This document shows positions 8,168 to 17,393 of a DNA stretch of 64,000 bases, piece by piece. The DNA lies in contig CAVVKG010000007.1 in NCBI GenBank assembly GCA_963748925.1, positions 248,001 to 312,000 of the forward strand, in the 5' to 3' direction. This stretch comes from Cryomorpha sp963748925 (GTDB lineage Bacteria > Bacteroidota > Bacteroidia > Flavobacteriales_D > Cryomorphaceae). A program made the position numbers and the translations under genes. The notes below the pieces were generated by a model. That model searched no databases. It was given only the letters and a program-made list of their open reading frames with translations, and had not been told where the DNA came from. Every line of letters starts with the position of its first letter. The stretch's first letter is position 1.

Positions 8168-10015
8168 ATGCGCGAGAAAGATTTCGTAGAACAAAATAAA
8201 GAAAATTGGGGCCGATTTGAACGATTCGTAGCAGGAGATAGTAAATCTAATCCTGATGAGGTAAACGAATTGTACAATCAAATCACCAATGACTTGTCGT
8301 ATGCGCGCACGCATTACAACAAGCGGAGCATACGTGTGTACTTAAACCAAATGGCCAAAACAGTTTATTTGGGTCTGTATAAACACCGGCGCGGCAAGTG
8401 GAAAAGTTTTCTTGCTTTCTGGACACACGATCTTCCGCTCGCCTTGTATCGCGCGCGTAAAGAGCTTAACGTGTCGCTTATTTTCTTTCTTGCTTTCATG
8501 GCAGTCGGTATATTCTCAAGCGTACACGATCCTGATTTTGCTGAAGTTGTTTTGGGCGAGCGATACATTTCCATGACCGAAGAGAACATAAAAAACGGCG
8601 AACCCATGGCGGTTTATGAGTCTTCGGGCGAAATTGATATGTTTTTTTCGATAACGTACAACAATTTAGTTGTGGCTTTCAGAACCTATATTTTAGGGGC
8701 ATTTTTTGGAATAGGCACCCTTATAATTTTGCTCTACAACGGTATTATGGTTGGCTCATTTCAGTATTTTTTCATTGAGCGATCCCTTTTTCAGGAAAGC
8801 TTTCTGACGATATGGATGCATGGTGCATTAGAAATCTCGGCTATCATTATTGCAGGTGGTGCCGGGCTTACCATAGGTCGTGGCATGCTCTTTCCCGGCA
8901 CCTTACCCCGATTACAATCCTTTCAAATTGGGGCGCGACGATCAATTAAAATAATGCTTGGCCTGATTCCTGTATTTATTGTCGCCGCATTTATTGAAGG
9001 CTTTTTTACGCGACTCACTGATCTCCCCGATGTATTAAGAGCCATGTTCATCCTTCTTTGCTTCGGGTTTATTGGGCTGTATTTTTGGTGGTATCCATGG
9101 CGAAAATTTAGACATTCAGGGGTAATGCCCTACGATGCAGACCAGCTTATTCCTGAGCTCGACCACCCACTGCCCATTCGGGTTTTGCGCAAAACAAGAG
9201 AAATTTTTACCGCTGCCTTTGTAGTATATCGTAAACTTTTTTTGGGAATATTGGTTGCTGCCATTGGACTGGGGTTTCTGTATACTACTTTATTCTGGGC
9301 CCTTGGTGGTTCAGAAGAGACTGACAAAATTGCTTTCAACAGCTTTTCACTCTATAATTTGTACCAGTTTCACAGCTACTCGCGCTTTCCGCAAATGTTT
9401 ATCCCCAACCTCATTTTGATTACTGCCGTAATATGGCTGTCGTTTTTCTATTTCAAAAGGGCTTTTGTTGATGAATTGCAAGGTCAACTCAACCTAAGTG
9501 TACGCCTGTTCCTAAAAATTATGGTTATCACCGCACTTTTTGAGCTTTCAATATTTTCGGGGAATGTTTTTGTTGCATCACTGGGCATTATCGCTATTCC
9601 ATTTTTTGCATTTTGGATGATTGTTTCGGCCATTGAAGGGAGTTCCCTTCCCTCGGCATTTGGAAAAATGCTCTCTTTGTTAAATGGTACTAAGCGTCAT
9701 ATTTTTATCACATTCGCGTCGTTGGCCTTCATTTCTATTCTACTTATTTTTCTCCTCGATTCGCCGTTTACCTGGTTTTATGTGGATGTTTTGCAAATGA
9801 ATATTGAAGCAGATGAATCTACGAAGCAAAAACTAATGCTTCTCACCCTTTTGTTTATCAACCAAATAGGAATGGTTCTCGTGATCCCACTAATTCTTTC
9901 AGGACAGATTATGGAATATTTTTCGGCTGTAGAGGCACGCGATGCAAGTGAACTGGAAGAAAGGGTAATGCAAATAGGAGTAAAACGAAGTGCTTATGGG
10001 ATGGAGCGTGAATAA
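8168..10015 (+). CDS. SpoIIM-family membrane protein with extra C-terminal membrane domain
   Basis: Polytopic inner-membrane protein related to stage II sporulation protein M, despite the host being non-sporulating. The N-terminal half has the soluble lead (NELYNQITNDLSYARTHYNK), a first membrane helix, the FFSITYNNLVVAFRTYILG segment, and WMHGALEISAIIIAGGAGL, all typical of the family. The usual protein has about 320 residues; this one has 615, with a second multi-span region from about residue 345 on, in place of the separate membrane protein gene often found next in such clusters. Start at 8168 gives a plausible cytoplasmic N terminus. It overlaps the DUF4129 gene by about 20 nt. Confidence 0.85.
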   Translation: MREKDFVEQNKENWGRFERFVAGDSKSNPDEVNELYNQITNDLSYARTHYNKRSIRVYLNQMAKTVYLGLYKHRRGKWKSFLAFWTHDLPLALYRARKELNVSLIFFLAFMAVGIFSSVHDPDFAEVVLGERYISMTEENIKNGEPMAVYESSGEIDMFFSITYNNLVVAFRTYILGAFFGIGTLIILLYNGIMVGSFQYFFIERSLFQESFLTIWMHGALEISAIIIAGGAGLTIGRGMLFPGTLPRLQSFQIGARRSIKIMLGLIPVFIVAAFIEGFFTRLTDLPDVLRAMFILLCFGFIGLYFWWYPWRKFRHSGVMPYDADQLIPELDHPLPIRVLRKTREIFTAAFVVYRKLFLGILVAAIGLGFLYTTLFWALGGSEETDKIAFNSFSLYNLYQFHSYSRFPQMFIPNLILITAVIWLSFFYFKRAFVDELQGQLNLSVRLFLKIMVITALFELSIFSGNVFVASLGIIAIPFFAFWMIVSAIEGSSLPSAFGKMLSLLNGTKRHIFITFASLAFISILLIFLLDSPFTWFYVDVLQMNIEADESTKQKLMLLTLLFINQIGMVLVIPLILSGQIMEYFSAVEARDASELEERVMQIGVKRSAYGMERE

Positions 10016-10676
10016 AATAGTTGCCGGAATAATACCAAAGTTTCAATTTGCCGTAGCATTTGGAATAAGTTTGATTCCCCTGTTTCTCGATCTCGATCCT
10101 GAAAAGTGGGACGACCTTCGCAAAGGGCTTGATTATAATGAAGCGCCTTTACCGGAAATGCAATCGGGTGAACTTCCCGCAGCGCCTGTAGGCATCGGGG
10201 TTTGGCTGGAAATGCTAAAAATAGTTGGTATTATTCTTCTCATTATTTTATTGGTTTTTCTAATTGTAAGACTGATCATGAAAAGCAAAGGACCTCAGCG
10301 ATCGAGAAAGAGCGCTGCCGGGATAGTCGCTCCCGAACAGGTTACCCCCACCGCGCTTTCGCCAATGGAACTACTATGGAAACACTTTCAAAAAGCAAAA
10401 GATGCAGGCGATTTTAGAGAATGTCTGCGCATACTCTATCAAATTTCCCTCAAAAAACTAGGCGAAAACGGCTGGGTAAAACCCAAGGTTGATAAAACCA
10501 ACAGAGAGTATTTAAATGAAATTGAGACCGGCGATGTAGCGCGAGAGTTTGCCGATCTTACTTTGATTCACGAGTACAGCTGGTATGGCGATACGATCGT
10601 TAAAACCGCTGAGTTTGGCGATTTCGAGCCGCGATTTATGAAATTCATCAATAATCCTGCACTTGAAAGGAAATAG
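9996..10676 (+). CDS. DUF4129 domain protein
   Basis: Membrane-anchored protein of the MoxR/DUF58 cluster. A hydrophobic N-terminal segment, a negatively charged loop, then a strong membrane helix (IVGIILLIILLVFLIVRLIM) precede the cytoplasmic DUF4129 domain, with the characteristic DFRECLRILYQISLKKLGEN and TNREYLNEI segments. I use ATG at 9996; GTG at 9990 is an alternative in the same frame. The start lies inside the SpoIIM-like gene, and the end overlaps the next gene, so the cluster is translationally coupled. The domain's biochemical role is not established. Confidence 0.85.
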   Translation: MGWSVNKIVAGIIPKFQFAVAFGISLIPLFLDLDPEKWDDLRKGLDYNEAPLPEMQSGELPAAPVGIGVWLEMLKIVGIILLIILLVFLIVRLIMKSKGPQRSRKSAAGIVAPEQVTPTALSPMELLWKHFQKAKDAGDFRECLRILYQISLKKLGENGWVKPKVDKTNREYLNEIETGDVAREFADLTLIHEYSWYGDTIVKTAEFGDFEPRFMKFINNPALERK

Positions 10677-11889
10677 CAACGCCCTTATTCCTATCGCCAT
10701 TAGCGTGGTGGTTATCGGCCTGTTGGCTCTGCTTATTTACGGGCAGGAAGAGCGGTTTAACTGGAATCCTACATTTCAGCAGGAGGGCAAAAACCCATAC
10801 GACATTAGCCTTTTCAAAAAAACTATCGCTGCGTCTTATGAAGCGAAGAACTATAGCGAAGTCAAGAATCTCTACACAGATTCGACTTTTATTCCATCAC
10901 AAAAAGGCCTTATAGTTTACATCGACCCTTATTTTAGTCTCGATTCTGTAGAAATTTCAAAATTATTGGAAAGTGCCGCAAATGGTAATCAGGTTTTCAT
11001 TGCCACTTTTGAACCGGCTTATCTGCTGAGTATTTTAAGTCCTGAGTGCGAAAATGACAGCATGCGCTCCGTTTATTTTAAGCGATCAAAAAACATAAAA
11101 CTTGAGCTGGAAAACAGGCCCAACGAATGCGAGATATCCTATGTGGTAAGAAAGGATAAGGAGCGATATTCATGGACCTATTTCGATCTTGAGGGCTGCG
11201 ATTCGGTAAAAGTGATGGGCAGCCTTACATCAATTGGAGAAACCTATCCGAATTTTGCCAAATTCAGCCATGGTGAAGGATCAGTACATATTTATTCAAA
11301 CCCACTGGTTTTCACCAATTACCATTTTAGAAATCAGTCCGTATTTGAGTATACCAAAGGAATTTTATCGCTCATTCCACATAGTAAAATGTTTTACTTG
11401 CATCCGGATTATTACGACCCTTCCAGTTATCAGCCTCCCGTGTCTGAGAGTCCGCTGCGGTTTATCCTGTCAAACCCTCCTCTAAAATGGGCCTGGTATT
11501 TAGTCATCGCCATTACTGTGTTATATGTGCTCAACACTGTAAGACGTTCGCAAAAGTCAATTCCCGTGTACAACCTTCCCGAAAATGAAACAGCAGCCTA
11601 TCTTGACGTTGTCTATCGACTTTATCAAAAAGAGGGACATCACAAAGATATTATAGGTGTGCAGGAAAAACTTCTCAAACGCCACCTCCGCAACAAGTAC
11701 CGTCTAAACTTTAACTACCATGACGAAAGCACTTTTGAAGAGGCTTCAACACGGCTTCAAATGCCTCAGGATTATATAAAAGGCATATTTGCCAAGCTCG
11801 ATCGCGCAAAAAATAACAGTACCTTGAGCGATGAAGAATTCAAAGAAATAATAGAGAAAATCAAAGAATTTTATCGAAAATGTCCATAG
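10663..11889 (+). CDS. DUF4350 domain protein
   Basis: Membrane protein of 408 residues beginning at TTG (10663-10665), inside the last codons of the DUF4129 gene. An N-terminal membrane helix (IAISVVVIGLLALLIYG) is followed by an extracytoplasmic DUF4350-like region with NPYDISLFKKTIAASYEAK and GLIVYIDPYFSLDSVE. A second helix lies around WAWYLVIAITVLYVLNTV, and a cytoplasmic helical tail ends the protein. DUF4350 proteins sit next to MoxR and DUF58 genes in many Bacteroidota and may act in the same complex; no enzymatic motif is visible. Confidence 0.83.
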   Translation: MKGNSNALIPIAISVVVIGLLALLIYGQEERFNWNPTFQQEGKNPYDISLFKKTIAASYEAKNYSEVKNLYTDSTFIPSQKGLIVYIDPYFSLDSVEISKLLESAANGNQVFIATFEPAYLLSILSPECENDSMRSVYFKRSKNIKLELENRPNECEISYVVRKDKERYSWTYFDLEGCDSVKVMGSLTSIGETYPNFAKFSHGEGSVHIYSNPLVFTNYHFRNQSVFEYTKGILSLIPHSKMFYLHPDYYDPSSYQPPVSESPLRFILSNPPLKWAWYLVIAITVLYVLNTVRRSQKSIPVYNLPENETAAYLDVVYRLYQKEGHHKDIIGVQEKLLKRHLRNKYRLNFNYHDESTFEEASTRLQMPQDYIKGIFAKLDRAKNNSTLSDEEFKEIIEKIKEFYRKCP

Positions 11890-12998
11890 AACCAGAAGAA
11901 AATAAGAATCAGCCTTTGGATTCGGAACAACCGGAAACCAATAAGGAAAACATCGTCGGCAAACCAACCGAAAACCCTGAAGGCAGCGAGGGAAACACCC
12001 TTGACCCTGAGCCTAACTCCGCTTATAGCCCGCCGGATACACTCTCAGATGAGGCTGCCGAGATCCGTTTATCGATTCAAAAGATTAAAGATGAAATCGG
12101 CAAGGTAATTATCGGTCAAACAGAAACAATAGAACTGATGATTGCCGCAATGATTACCAGCGGACATGTGCTGCTGGAGGGCGTTCCGGGAATTGCTAAA
12201 ACTCTGACATCTAAATTGCTTTCGCGATGCATTTCAGCAGATTTTACCCGGATTCAATTCACACCCGACCTGATGCCTACCGACATTGTTGGAACGACGA
12301 TTTTTGACATGAAGAGGTCTGAATTTTACTTTAAGAAAGGGCCGATTTTTAGTAATGTGGTTTTGATTGATGAAATAAATCGCGCACCAGCCAAAACGCA
12401 AGCCGCCCTTATGGAGGTAATGGAAGAGCAACAGGTTTCTATAGATGGAGAAACATACAAGATGCCTCCGCCATTCTTCGTGGTGGCGACACAAAACCCT
12501 GTTGAACAAGAAGGTACGTACAAACTTCCCGAAGCTCAGCTTGACCGATTTATGTTTAAGCTCATTGCTGAATATCCGGATGTTGATGAAGAAGAGGCCA
12601 TGCTAAAGCGATTCAGAACTGACTTTTACGGCGAGCAGGAAAAAGACATTAAACCTGTTATAGACGGTGCTACTTTGGTGAAATACCGAAAAACGGTAGA
12701 AGCTGTTTTCATTAAAGATGAGCTGTTGCGCTACATTGCCGAAATCATTTCGCTTACGCGAAATAATAGTGACCTCTATCTGGGCGCTTCACCCAGAGCC
12801 TCAATCAACATCATGAAAGCTTCAAAAGCATTGGCGTTGATGCAAGGGAGAGGTTTTGTTACTCCGGATGACATTAAGCGAGCGGCCTATCCCGTATTAA
12901 ACCACAGGCTTATACTTAGCTACGAACGCGAAATTGAAGGCGTATCGGTGAGCGAAATTGTTGAAGGACTTCTTAGAAAAGTTGAAGTACCCCGATGA
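11880..12998 (+). CDS. MoxR-family AAA+ ATPase
   Basis: AAA+ chaperone-like ATPase of the MoxR class, thought to remodel or activate partner proteins of the envelope. After an acidic, low-complexity N-terminal 60 residues comes Walker A (GVPGIAKT), FTPDLMPTDIVGT, Walker B (VVLIDEINRAPAKTQ), the sensor segment VATQNPVEQEGTYKLPEAQ with the arginine finger region LDRFMFKL, and the C-terminal lid with LGASPRAS. The long acidic N terminus is an addition to the roughly 320-residue core. It overlaps DUF4350 by 10 nt and DUF58 by 4 nt. Confidence 0.94.
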   Translation: MSIEPEENKNQPLDSEQPETNKENIVGKPTENPEGSEGNTLDPEPNSAYSPPDTLSDEAAEIRLSIQKIKDEIGKVIIGQTETIELMIAAMITSGHVLLEGVPGIAKTLTSKLLSRCISADFTRIQFTPDLMPTDIVGTTIFDMKRSEFYFKKGPIFSNVVLIDEINRAPAKTQAALMEVMEEQQVSIDGETYKMPPPFFVVATQNPVEQEGTYKLPEAQLDRFMFKLIAEYPDVDEEEAMLKRFRTDFYGEQEKDIKPVIDGATLVKYRKTVEAVFIKDELLRYIAEIISLTRNNSDLYLGASPRASINIMKASKALALMQGRGFVTPDDIKRAAYPVLNHRLILSYEREIEGVSVSEIVEGLLRKVEVPR

Positions 12999-14329
12999 AA
13001 AATGGATTTTTAACATCCTTCTTTTTAACTCCTCAATTCTTCGCTTCGATAGTTGGGGTAATACTGCTTTTTGCATTCGGCTTTAGCTTTCCCATTTTAT
13101 TTCTCGTGGCCAAGCTGGCTTTGTTTCTGCTTTTCGCCATACTTGTTGCAGATGGAGTATTGCTTTACACAAGCATTACCAAGATGACAGCCAGTCGAAA
13201 AACAGGAAAAATTCTGGGTCTTGGCGACCCTACAACCGTACATCTACAGATTGTATACCGTGGGAAAATCCCTCTGGAAGCAATTGTAATCGATGAATTG
13301 CCGGTACAGCTGCAAGAGCGAAGCTTTTCTTTAAAAACAAACCTCGAACCCGGAATAAACAGACTTTCTTATTCCATAACCCCAATCAATAAAGGCAATT
13401 ACAGTTTTGGTCGGTTGAATGTATTTGTTGAGAGCCCTATACATTTTGTAAGGCGCAAAATGATCATCGAAATAAGTCGGGATATACCGGTGTATCCGAG
13501 TATTGAGCAAATGCACAAGCTTGAATTGCTTTCCTTTAGTCGGGTTTCGAACCAGCAAGGATCAAAGCGATACAAAAGGATTGGTCAGAGCTATGAATTT
13601 GAGCAAATCGCACCTTTTGTGGAGGGTGATGACTACCGCAACATCAACTGGAAGGCCACCGGCAAAACGCGTGAGTTAATGGTAAATCAATACCAGGAAG
13701 AGCGCAGCCAAAACATGTATTGCATCATTAGCAAAGGCCGGGCGATGAAAATGGCCTTTAACAAAATGTCTTATCTCGATTATGCGATTAATAGTTCTTT
13801 AGCTATTGCCAATGTAGCTTTGAAGAAATACGACCGGGTGGGACTTATTACCTTTTCTGATAAGATTGGTACTGCGCTCAGGGCCGAGAACCGTACCGGG
13901 CAAGTTCAAAAAATACTCGAATCGCTCTATCACGAAAAAGAACGTGATTTGGAACCCAGCTACGAATTGCTTTACAGATCAATAGCGAGAATAATAAAGA
14001 GCCGTAGTTTGCTTCTGCTCTATGCCAATTTTGAGAATACTCATATGCTCGATCGCGCGCTACCCATTCTGCGTAAAATCAATAAAAGTCATCTCCTCGT
14101 TATAATCCTATTCAAAGACGAAGAGCTTGAACTTCGAGCGCGCAATAACGGAAATTCTATCAGCGAAATTTATAAATCATCACTCGCTTCACAGCACTTA
14201 AGTGAGAAACAGGAAATTGCATTGAAGCTAACCCGACATGGAATTCAGACCGTTACAAGCACGCCACGTGATCTTTCGCTTGATGTAATCAACAAGTATT
14301 TGGAGTTGAAATCTCGCGGAATAATTTAA
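12995..14329 (+). CDS. DUF58 domain protein
   Basis: Membrane-associated partner of the MoxR ATPase. Two hydrophobic helices at the N terminus anchor a beta-rich region, followed by the DUF58 signature YRNINWKATGKTRELMVNQY (about residues 214-233). A von Willebrand factor A-like fold follows, with the line GLITFSDKIGTAL; the metal-site residues look incomplete. Length of 444 residues is normal. ATG overlaps the MoxR stop (ATGA), so the two are translationally coupled, as in most known cases. Proposed role: envelope or stress-related complex assembly, inferred from family context only. Confidence 0.9.
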   Translation: MKNGFLTSFFLTPQFFASIVGVILLFAFGFSFPILFLVAKLALFLLFAILVADGVLLYTSITKMTASRKTGKILGLGDPTTVHLQIVYRGKIPLEAIVIDELPVQLQERSFSLKTNLEPGINRLSYSITPINKGNYSFGRLNVFVESPIHFVRRKMIIEISRDIPVYPSIEQMHKLELLSFSRVSNQQGSKRYKRIGQSYEFEQIAPFVEGDDYRNINWKATGKTRELMVNQYQEERSQNMYCIISKGRAMKMAFNKMSYLDYAINSSLAIANVALKKYDRVGLITFSDKIGTALRAENRTGQVQKILESLYHEKERDLEPSYELLYRSIARIIKSRSLLLLYANFENTHMLDRALPILRKINKSHLLVIILFKDEELELRARNNGNSISEIYKSSLASQHLSEKQEIALKLTRHGIQTVTSTPRDLSLDVINKYLELKSRGII

Positions 14330-14354
14330 ATTAGCAGTTAAAATAAAAAAAAGA

Positions 14355-15032
14355 ATGGAGATTATCGGAGAAAAAGTACGAATAGAAAAGCTTAGCGAAG
14401 GTGAATATGAATTTCATTTTGATAAATACTTCTCAGAAGGTTGGGATGTATTTCGCAAGTCACCGGGTCAGCTCATTTTATACACAGTTATCGTTCTTGG
14501 AATTTCTCTTGGTTTAGGTTTGATTCCCATTTTAGGAGGAATTGCCGGTTTAATTATAGGCCCTGCTCTATCTGCAGGCTTTTATGTGGGTATTAGAAAA
14601 CTCGACACCACTAACACCCTTGAGATTGGAGACTTTTTTAAATCTTTCGATAATTTGCTTCAGTTGTTTCTCTTTGCACTTGTTAGCGGCTTACTGGTTA
14701 TACTGGGTATGATACTATTAGTACTTCCCGGTATCTGGCTTTCAATTGCTATTAGCTTCGGTTATCCTCTTATTGTGTTAGCCAAACTCGAATTTTGGGA
14801 CGCTATAAAAAACAGCGCTAAAATTGTGAGTAAGAAATGGTTTCACTTCTTCGGCATGTTGATTCTGTTGGCTTTGATAAATATGTTGGGAGTACTCTTC
14901 TTAGGTCTCGGTTTGTTAATCACCATACCCTTCACCTATGGAGTTCTATATACATGCTACAAGGATATAATCGGCTTTGGTGGTGAAGAAGTGCACGACG
15001 TCACAGATCATCTTATTGACGATCAAATATAA
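14355..15032 (+). CDS. Polytopic membrane protein, function unknown
   Basis: A 225-residue protein with about five hydrophobic helices rich in Leu, Ile and Gly (for example LGISLGLGLIPILGGIAGL). It has the look of the glycerophosphodiester-phosphodiesterase membrane-domain/DUF975-like group: the repeated pattern PALSAGFYVGIRKL and FWDAIKNSAKIVSKKWFHF, where an amphipathic W-A-K-S helix follows each pair of membrane spans. It begins 25 nt after DUF58 and probably belongs to that operon. No catalytic motif is seen. Confidence 0.75.
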   Translation: MEIIGEKVRIEKLSEGEYEFHFDKYFSEGWDVFRKSPGQLILYTVIVLGISLGLGLIPILGGIAGLIIGPALSAGFYVGIRKLDTTNTLEIGDFFKSFDNLLQLFLFALVSGLLVILGMILLVLPGIWLSIAISFGYPLIVLAKLEFWDAIKNSAKIVSKKWFHFFGMLILLALINMLGVLFLGLGLLITIPFTYGVLYTCYKDIIGFGGEEVHDVTDHLIDDQI

Positions 15033-15093
15033 GCGTGGGGAGCTAAAAAGCTGAACTGATTTCACCGGTCTTTTAGGTTATTACATTCATACC

Positions 15094-15130
15094 AAAAAAA
15101 AGCTCCGCTACATAACCATGCAGCGGAGCT
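15094..15130 (-). terminator. Terminator of the rng operon
   Basis: AGCTCCGCT and AGCGGAGCT form a 9-bp perfect stem with a 12-nt loop; on the minus strand it is followed by eight T residues. It lies 24 nt after the RNase G stop. Confidence 0.88.
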
Positions 15131-15153
15131 CAATAAGCTTTTAATTCTAAAAC

Positions 15154-16698
15154 CTAATCAATCTCTTCACCTTTCTCATTAGAGAATTTAAAATTGAGGT
15201 AAGAAGCATCCATATCTTCCTGAACCTTTAGATTCACTTTGTACTTCATGCTCCACTTTCTACGAGTAGAAATAAGGCCGGCCTTTAGATAAGCCGCAAT
15301 AAAAGGGTGTGTTTTGAGGACAAGTCTTTTCGATTTAAACTCTTCCACAATATATCTCAGGTTATTCTCAATTTGATCGGTAATAAGCACCGATGCCTGA
15401 ATAGAACCCGAGCCTTCGCAGCATGGACACTTCTCTTCGGTAGAGATATCTGTAACTTCGCGTACACGCTGACGCGTAATTTCAACTACTCCAAATCTAC
15501 TAGGAGGTAAAACATTGTGCTTTGCTTTGTCATCTTTAAGGCACTCACGCAATTTTTCGTAGAGCTGCTTTTGATGACTACGCTGCCCCATATCAATAAA
15601 GTCTACGGCAATAATTCCACCCATATCACGCAAGCGCAATACACGGGCAATTTCTTCTGCGCATTCCAAATTGGTTTCAAGGGCATTTTGCTCCTGTCCG
15701 CGCTCTCCCCCTTTTCTACTGCCGCTATTCACATCAATAACGTGCATAGCTTCGGTGTGTTCTACAATGAGATAAGCTCCACTTTTAAGATTCACTTGTT
15801 TACCAAATGAGGCCTTAATTTGTCGGTTTACACCAAAAGTTTCAAAGAGATCTTCCTTATTGTGGAATTTCACAATCTTCTGTTGGGCAGGCGCTACTTT
15901 ACCCAGGTACTCTTTTATATCCTCAGCGATATTATTGTCGTTTACGTGTATACTGGTAAAACTGGCGCTGAGCAAATCGCGGAGAACCGTAGATGTTTTA
16001 TTCAACTCGCCCAGAACGCGTTTCGGCGGCTTGGCGGTTTTAAGATTTTCATGGATTTTTTTCCATCTATTGTGCAAGTCACGAAGGTCAGCATCCAGTT
16101 CAGCCACCTTTTTATTTTCCGCAACAGTACGTACAATTACGCCAAAGTTTTTGGGCTTTATGCTTTGCATAAGCCTTCTTAGACGTGTTCTTTCTTCAAC
16201 GTTCTTAATTCGTTGAGAAAGCGAAATTTTATCACCAAAAGGGACGAGTACTATGAAGCGTCCTGCCAGGGTGATTTCGGATGTTAACCGCGGGCCTTTA
16301 GAAGATATGGGTTCCTTTGCTACCTGCACAAGAATGTGCTGGCTTCCGGAAACCACATCATTGATTTTACCGTTTTTATCTATATCATCTTCGGTCGGAA
16401 ATTTGGTCAGATCGGCAGAATCCTGCTTACCGGCCAAAGTTCGCTTCACAAATTTGTTCATAGACCGGTACTGTGGACCGAGGTCTAAATAGTGCAGGAA
16501 GGCATCTTTTTCGTATCCCACATCAACAAATGCTGCGTTGAGACTAGGGATTACGCGATGTACTTTACCCAGATAAACGTCGCCTACGGCGAAATCCTGA
16601 GTTCCTTTTTCTTTGTGAAGTTCCGTTAGGACTTTATCCTTCAGATAGGCAATATCAACTTCGTTGGCCTTGACATTGATTACAAGCTCAAGATTCAC
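15154..16698 (-). CDS. rng: Ribonuclease E/G family protein
   Basis: Endoribonuclease that cleaves single-stranded RNA in rRNA maturation and mRNA decay. The 514-residue length matches RNase G rather than the longer RNase E. Seen in order: the N-terminal S1 domain (VGDVYLGKVHRVIPSLNAAFVDVGYEKDAFL), the 5' sensor region, the DNase I-like catalytic region with HVIDVNSGSRKGGE and GGIIAVDFIDM (the two Asp that bind Mg), and the zinc-link CPCCEGSG motif. It is the last gene of the HU, TPR, small basic protein, rng transcript unit on this strand. Confidence 0.95.
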   Translation of the reverse strand: MNLELVINVKANEVDIAYLKDKVLTELHKEKGTQDFAVGDVYLGKVHRVIPSLNAAFVDVGYEKDAFLHYLDLGPQYRSMNKFVKRTLAGKQDSADLTKFPTEDDIDKNGKINDVVSGSQHILVQVAKEPISSKGPRLTSEITLAGRFIVLVPFGDKISLSQRIKNVEERTRLRRLMQSIKPKNFGVIVRTVAENKKVAELDADLRDLHNRWKKIHENLKTAKPPKRVLGELNKTSTVLRDLLSASFTSIHVNDNNIAEDIKEYLGKVAPAQQKIVKFHNKEDLFETFGVNRQIKASFGKQVNLKSGAYLIVEHTEAMHVIDVNSGSRKGGERGQEQNALETNLECAEEIARVLRLRDMGGIIAVDFIDMGQRSHQKQLYEKLRECLKDDKAKHNVLPPSRFGVVEITRQRVREVTDISTEEKCPCCEGSGSIQASVLITDQIENNLRYIVEEFKSKRLVLKTHPFIAAYLKAGLISTRRKWSMKYKVNLKVQEDMDASYLNFKFSNEKGEEID

Positions 16699-16726
16699 GA
16701 TGAAAGTGTTAAATACCTAAAACCAC

Positions 16727-16751
16727 GAAACAGCCATCGATTGGCTGTTTC
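16727..16751 (-). terminator. Hairpin between the 30-aa gene and rng
   Basis: GAAACAGCCA and TGGCTGTTTC make a 10-bp perfect stem around a 5-nt loop. On the minus strand it is followed by GTGGTTTT, a weak T tract, so it may be an attenuator or an mRNA processing/stability element rather than a full stop ahead of rng. Confidence 0.55.
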
Positions 16752-16784
16752 ACTTAAAAAACAAATGCTTAAATTAAAATAAGC

Positions 16785-16877
16785 CTATTTCTTTTTCTTG
16801 TGGCGATTCTTACGGAGGCGCTTTTTGCGCTTGTGCGTTGCCATTTTATGGCGTTTGCGTTTTTTACCGCTTGGCAT
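16785..16877 (-). CDS. 30-residue highly basic protein
   Basis: A very short gene, too small for most gene callers, lying between the TPR gene and rng. The product begins MPSGKKRKRHKMATHKRKKR and ends in KKKK; 20 of its 30 residues are Lys, Arg or His, so it almost certainly binds nucleic acid. Start ATG 16877-16875, stop TAG 16787-16785. I recall near-identical small basic ORFs upstream of rng in other Bacteroidota, which supports a real gene. A ribosome-associated role is plausible given its composition and its neighbour RNase G, but that is inference. Confidence 0.7.
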   Translation of the reverse strand: MPSGKKRKRHKMATHKRKKRLRKNRHKKKK

Positions 16878-16896
16878 AATTCGTTTATTTAAATCG

Positions 16897-17391
16897 TTAA
16901 TGTATGTCCTCTTTCAACTTATCCAGCATTTGTTCCACCCCTGTGGTGACTACTGTGTCCGTTTCTAAGGTTAAATATTTTTCGAGAAGTGGAATAGCCT
17001 CTTCTCTTTTGTCTAGTTCAACCTGTATTTGGGCTAACCAAAAATAGGCTTCAGGGTATTTTAGTTCATTATCAAACTCAATCACCTTCGAAAATCGAAA
17101 TGCGGCGTTCTGAATTTGGCGCGAAGTTAATGAAAATTGCGCAAGTTGCCAATGAACATCAACATTCGTTGAATCTTTTTCTAACATTTCTCTCATCATA
17201 GCGATTCCCTTCATTGGGTTTTCGCCATTCTGAACGAGAGCAACAGCCTGCTGCAGCTCTAAATTAATCGGGTTGGTTTCGGTCTCCATCTGCTTTTCAG
17301 CAGAAACTCGAGGAGCCAAAACCAACCCGAAGATCAGTACAAGTGAACCCAATACCAAGGCAACCTGGGTAGTACGAACACTCTTTTTCAT
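16897..17391 (-). CDS. Membrane-anchored or exported TPR protein
   Basis: A 164-residue protein with one N-terminal hydrophobic segment (VALVLGSLVLIFGLVLA) ending near VSAEKQ, either a signal peptide or an anchor, followed by about three tetratricopeptide-like helical pairs (NVDVHWQLAQFSLTSRQIQN, YPEAYFWLAQIQVELDKREE). Such repeats bind partner proteins. It lies 2 nt from the HU gene and between HU and the small basic gene, a conserved order in Bacteroidota. Partner and function unknown. Confidence 0.8.
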   Translation of the reverse strand: MKKSVRTTQVALVLGSLVLIFGLVLAPRVSAEKQMETETNPINLELQQAVALVQNGENPMKGIAMMREMLEKDSTNVDVHWQLAQFSLTSRQIQNAAFRFSKVIEFDNELKYPEAYFWLAQIQVELDKREEAIPLLEKYLTLETDTVVTTGVEQMLDKLKEDIH

Positions 17392-17393
17392 AC

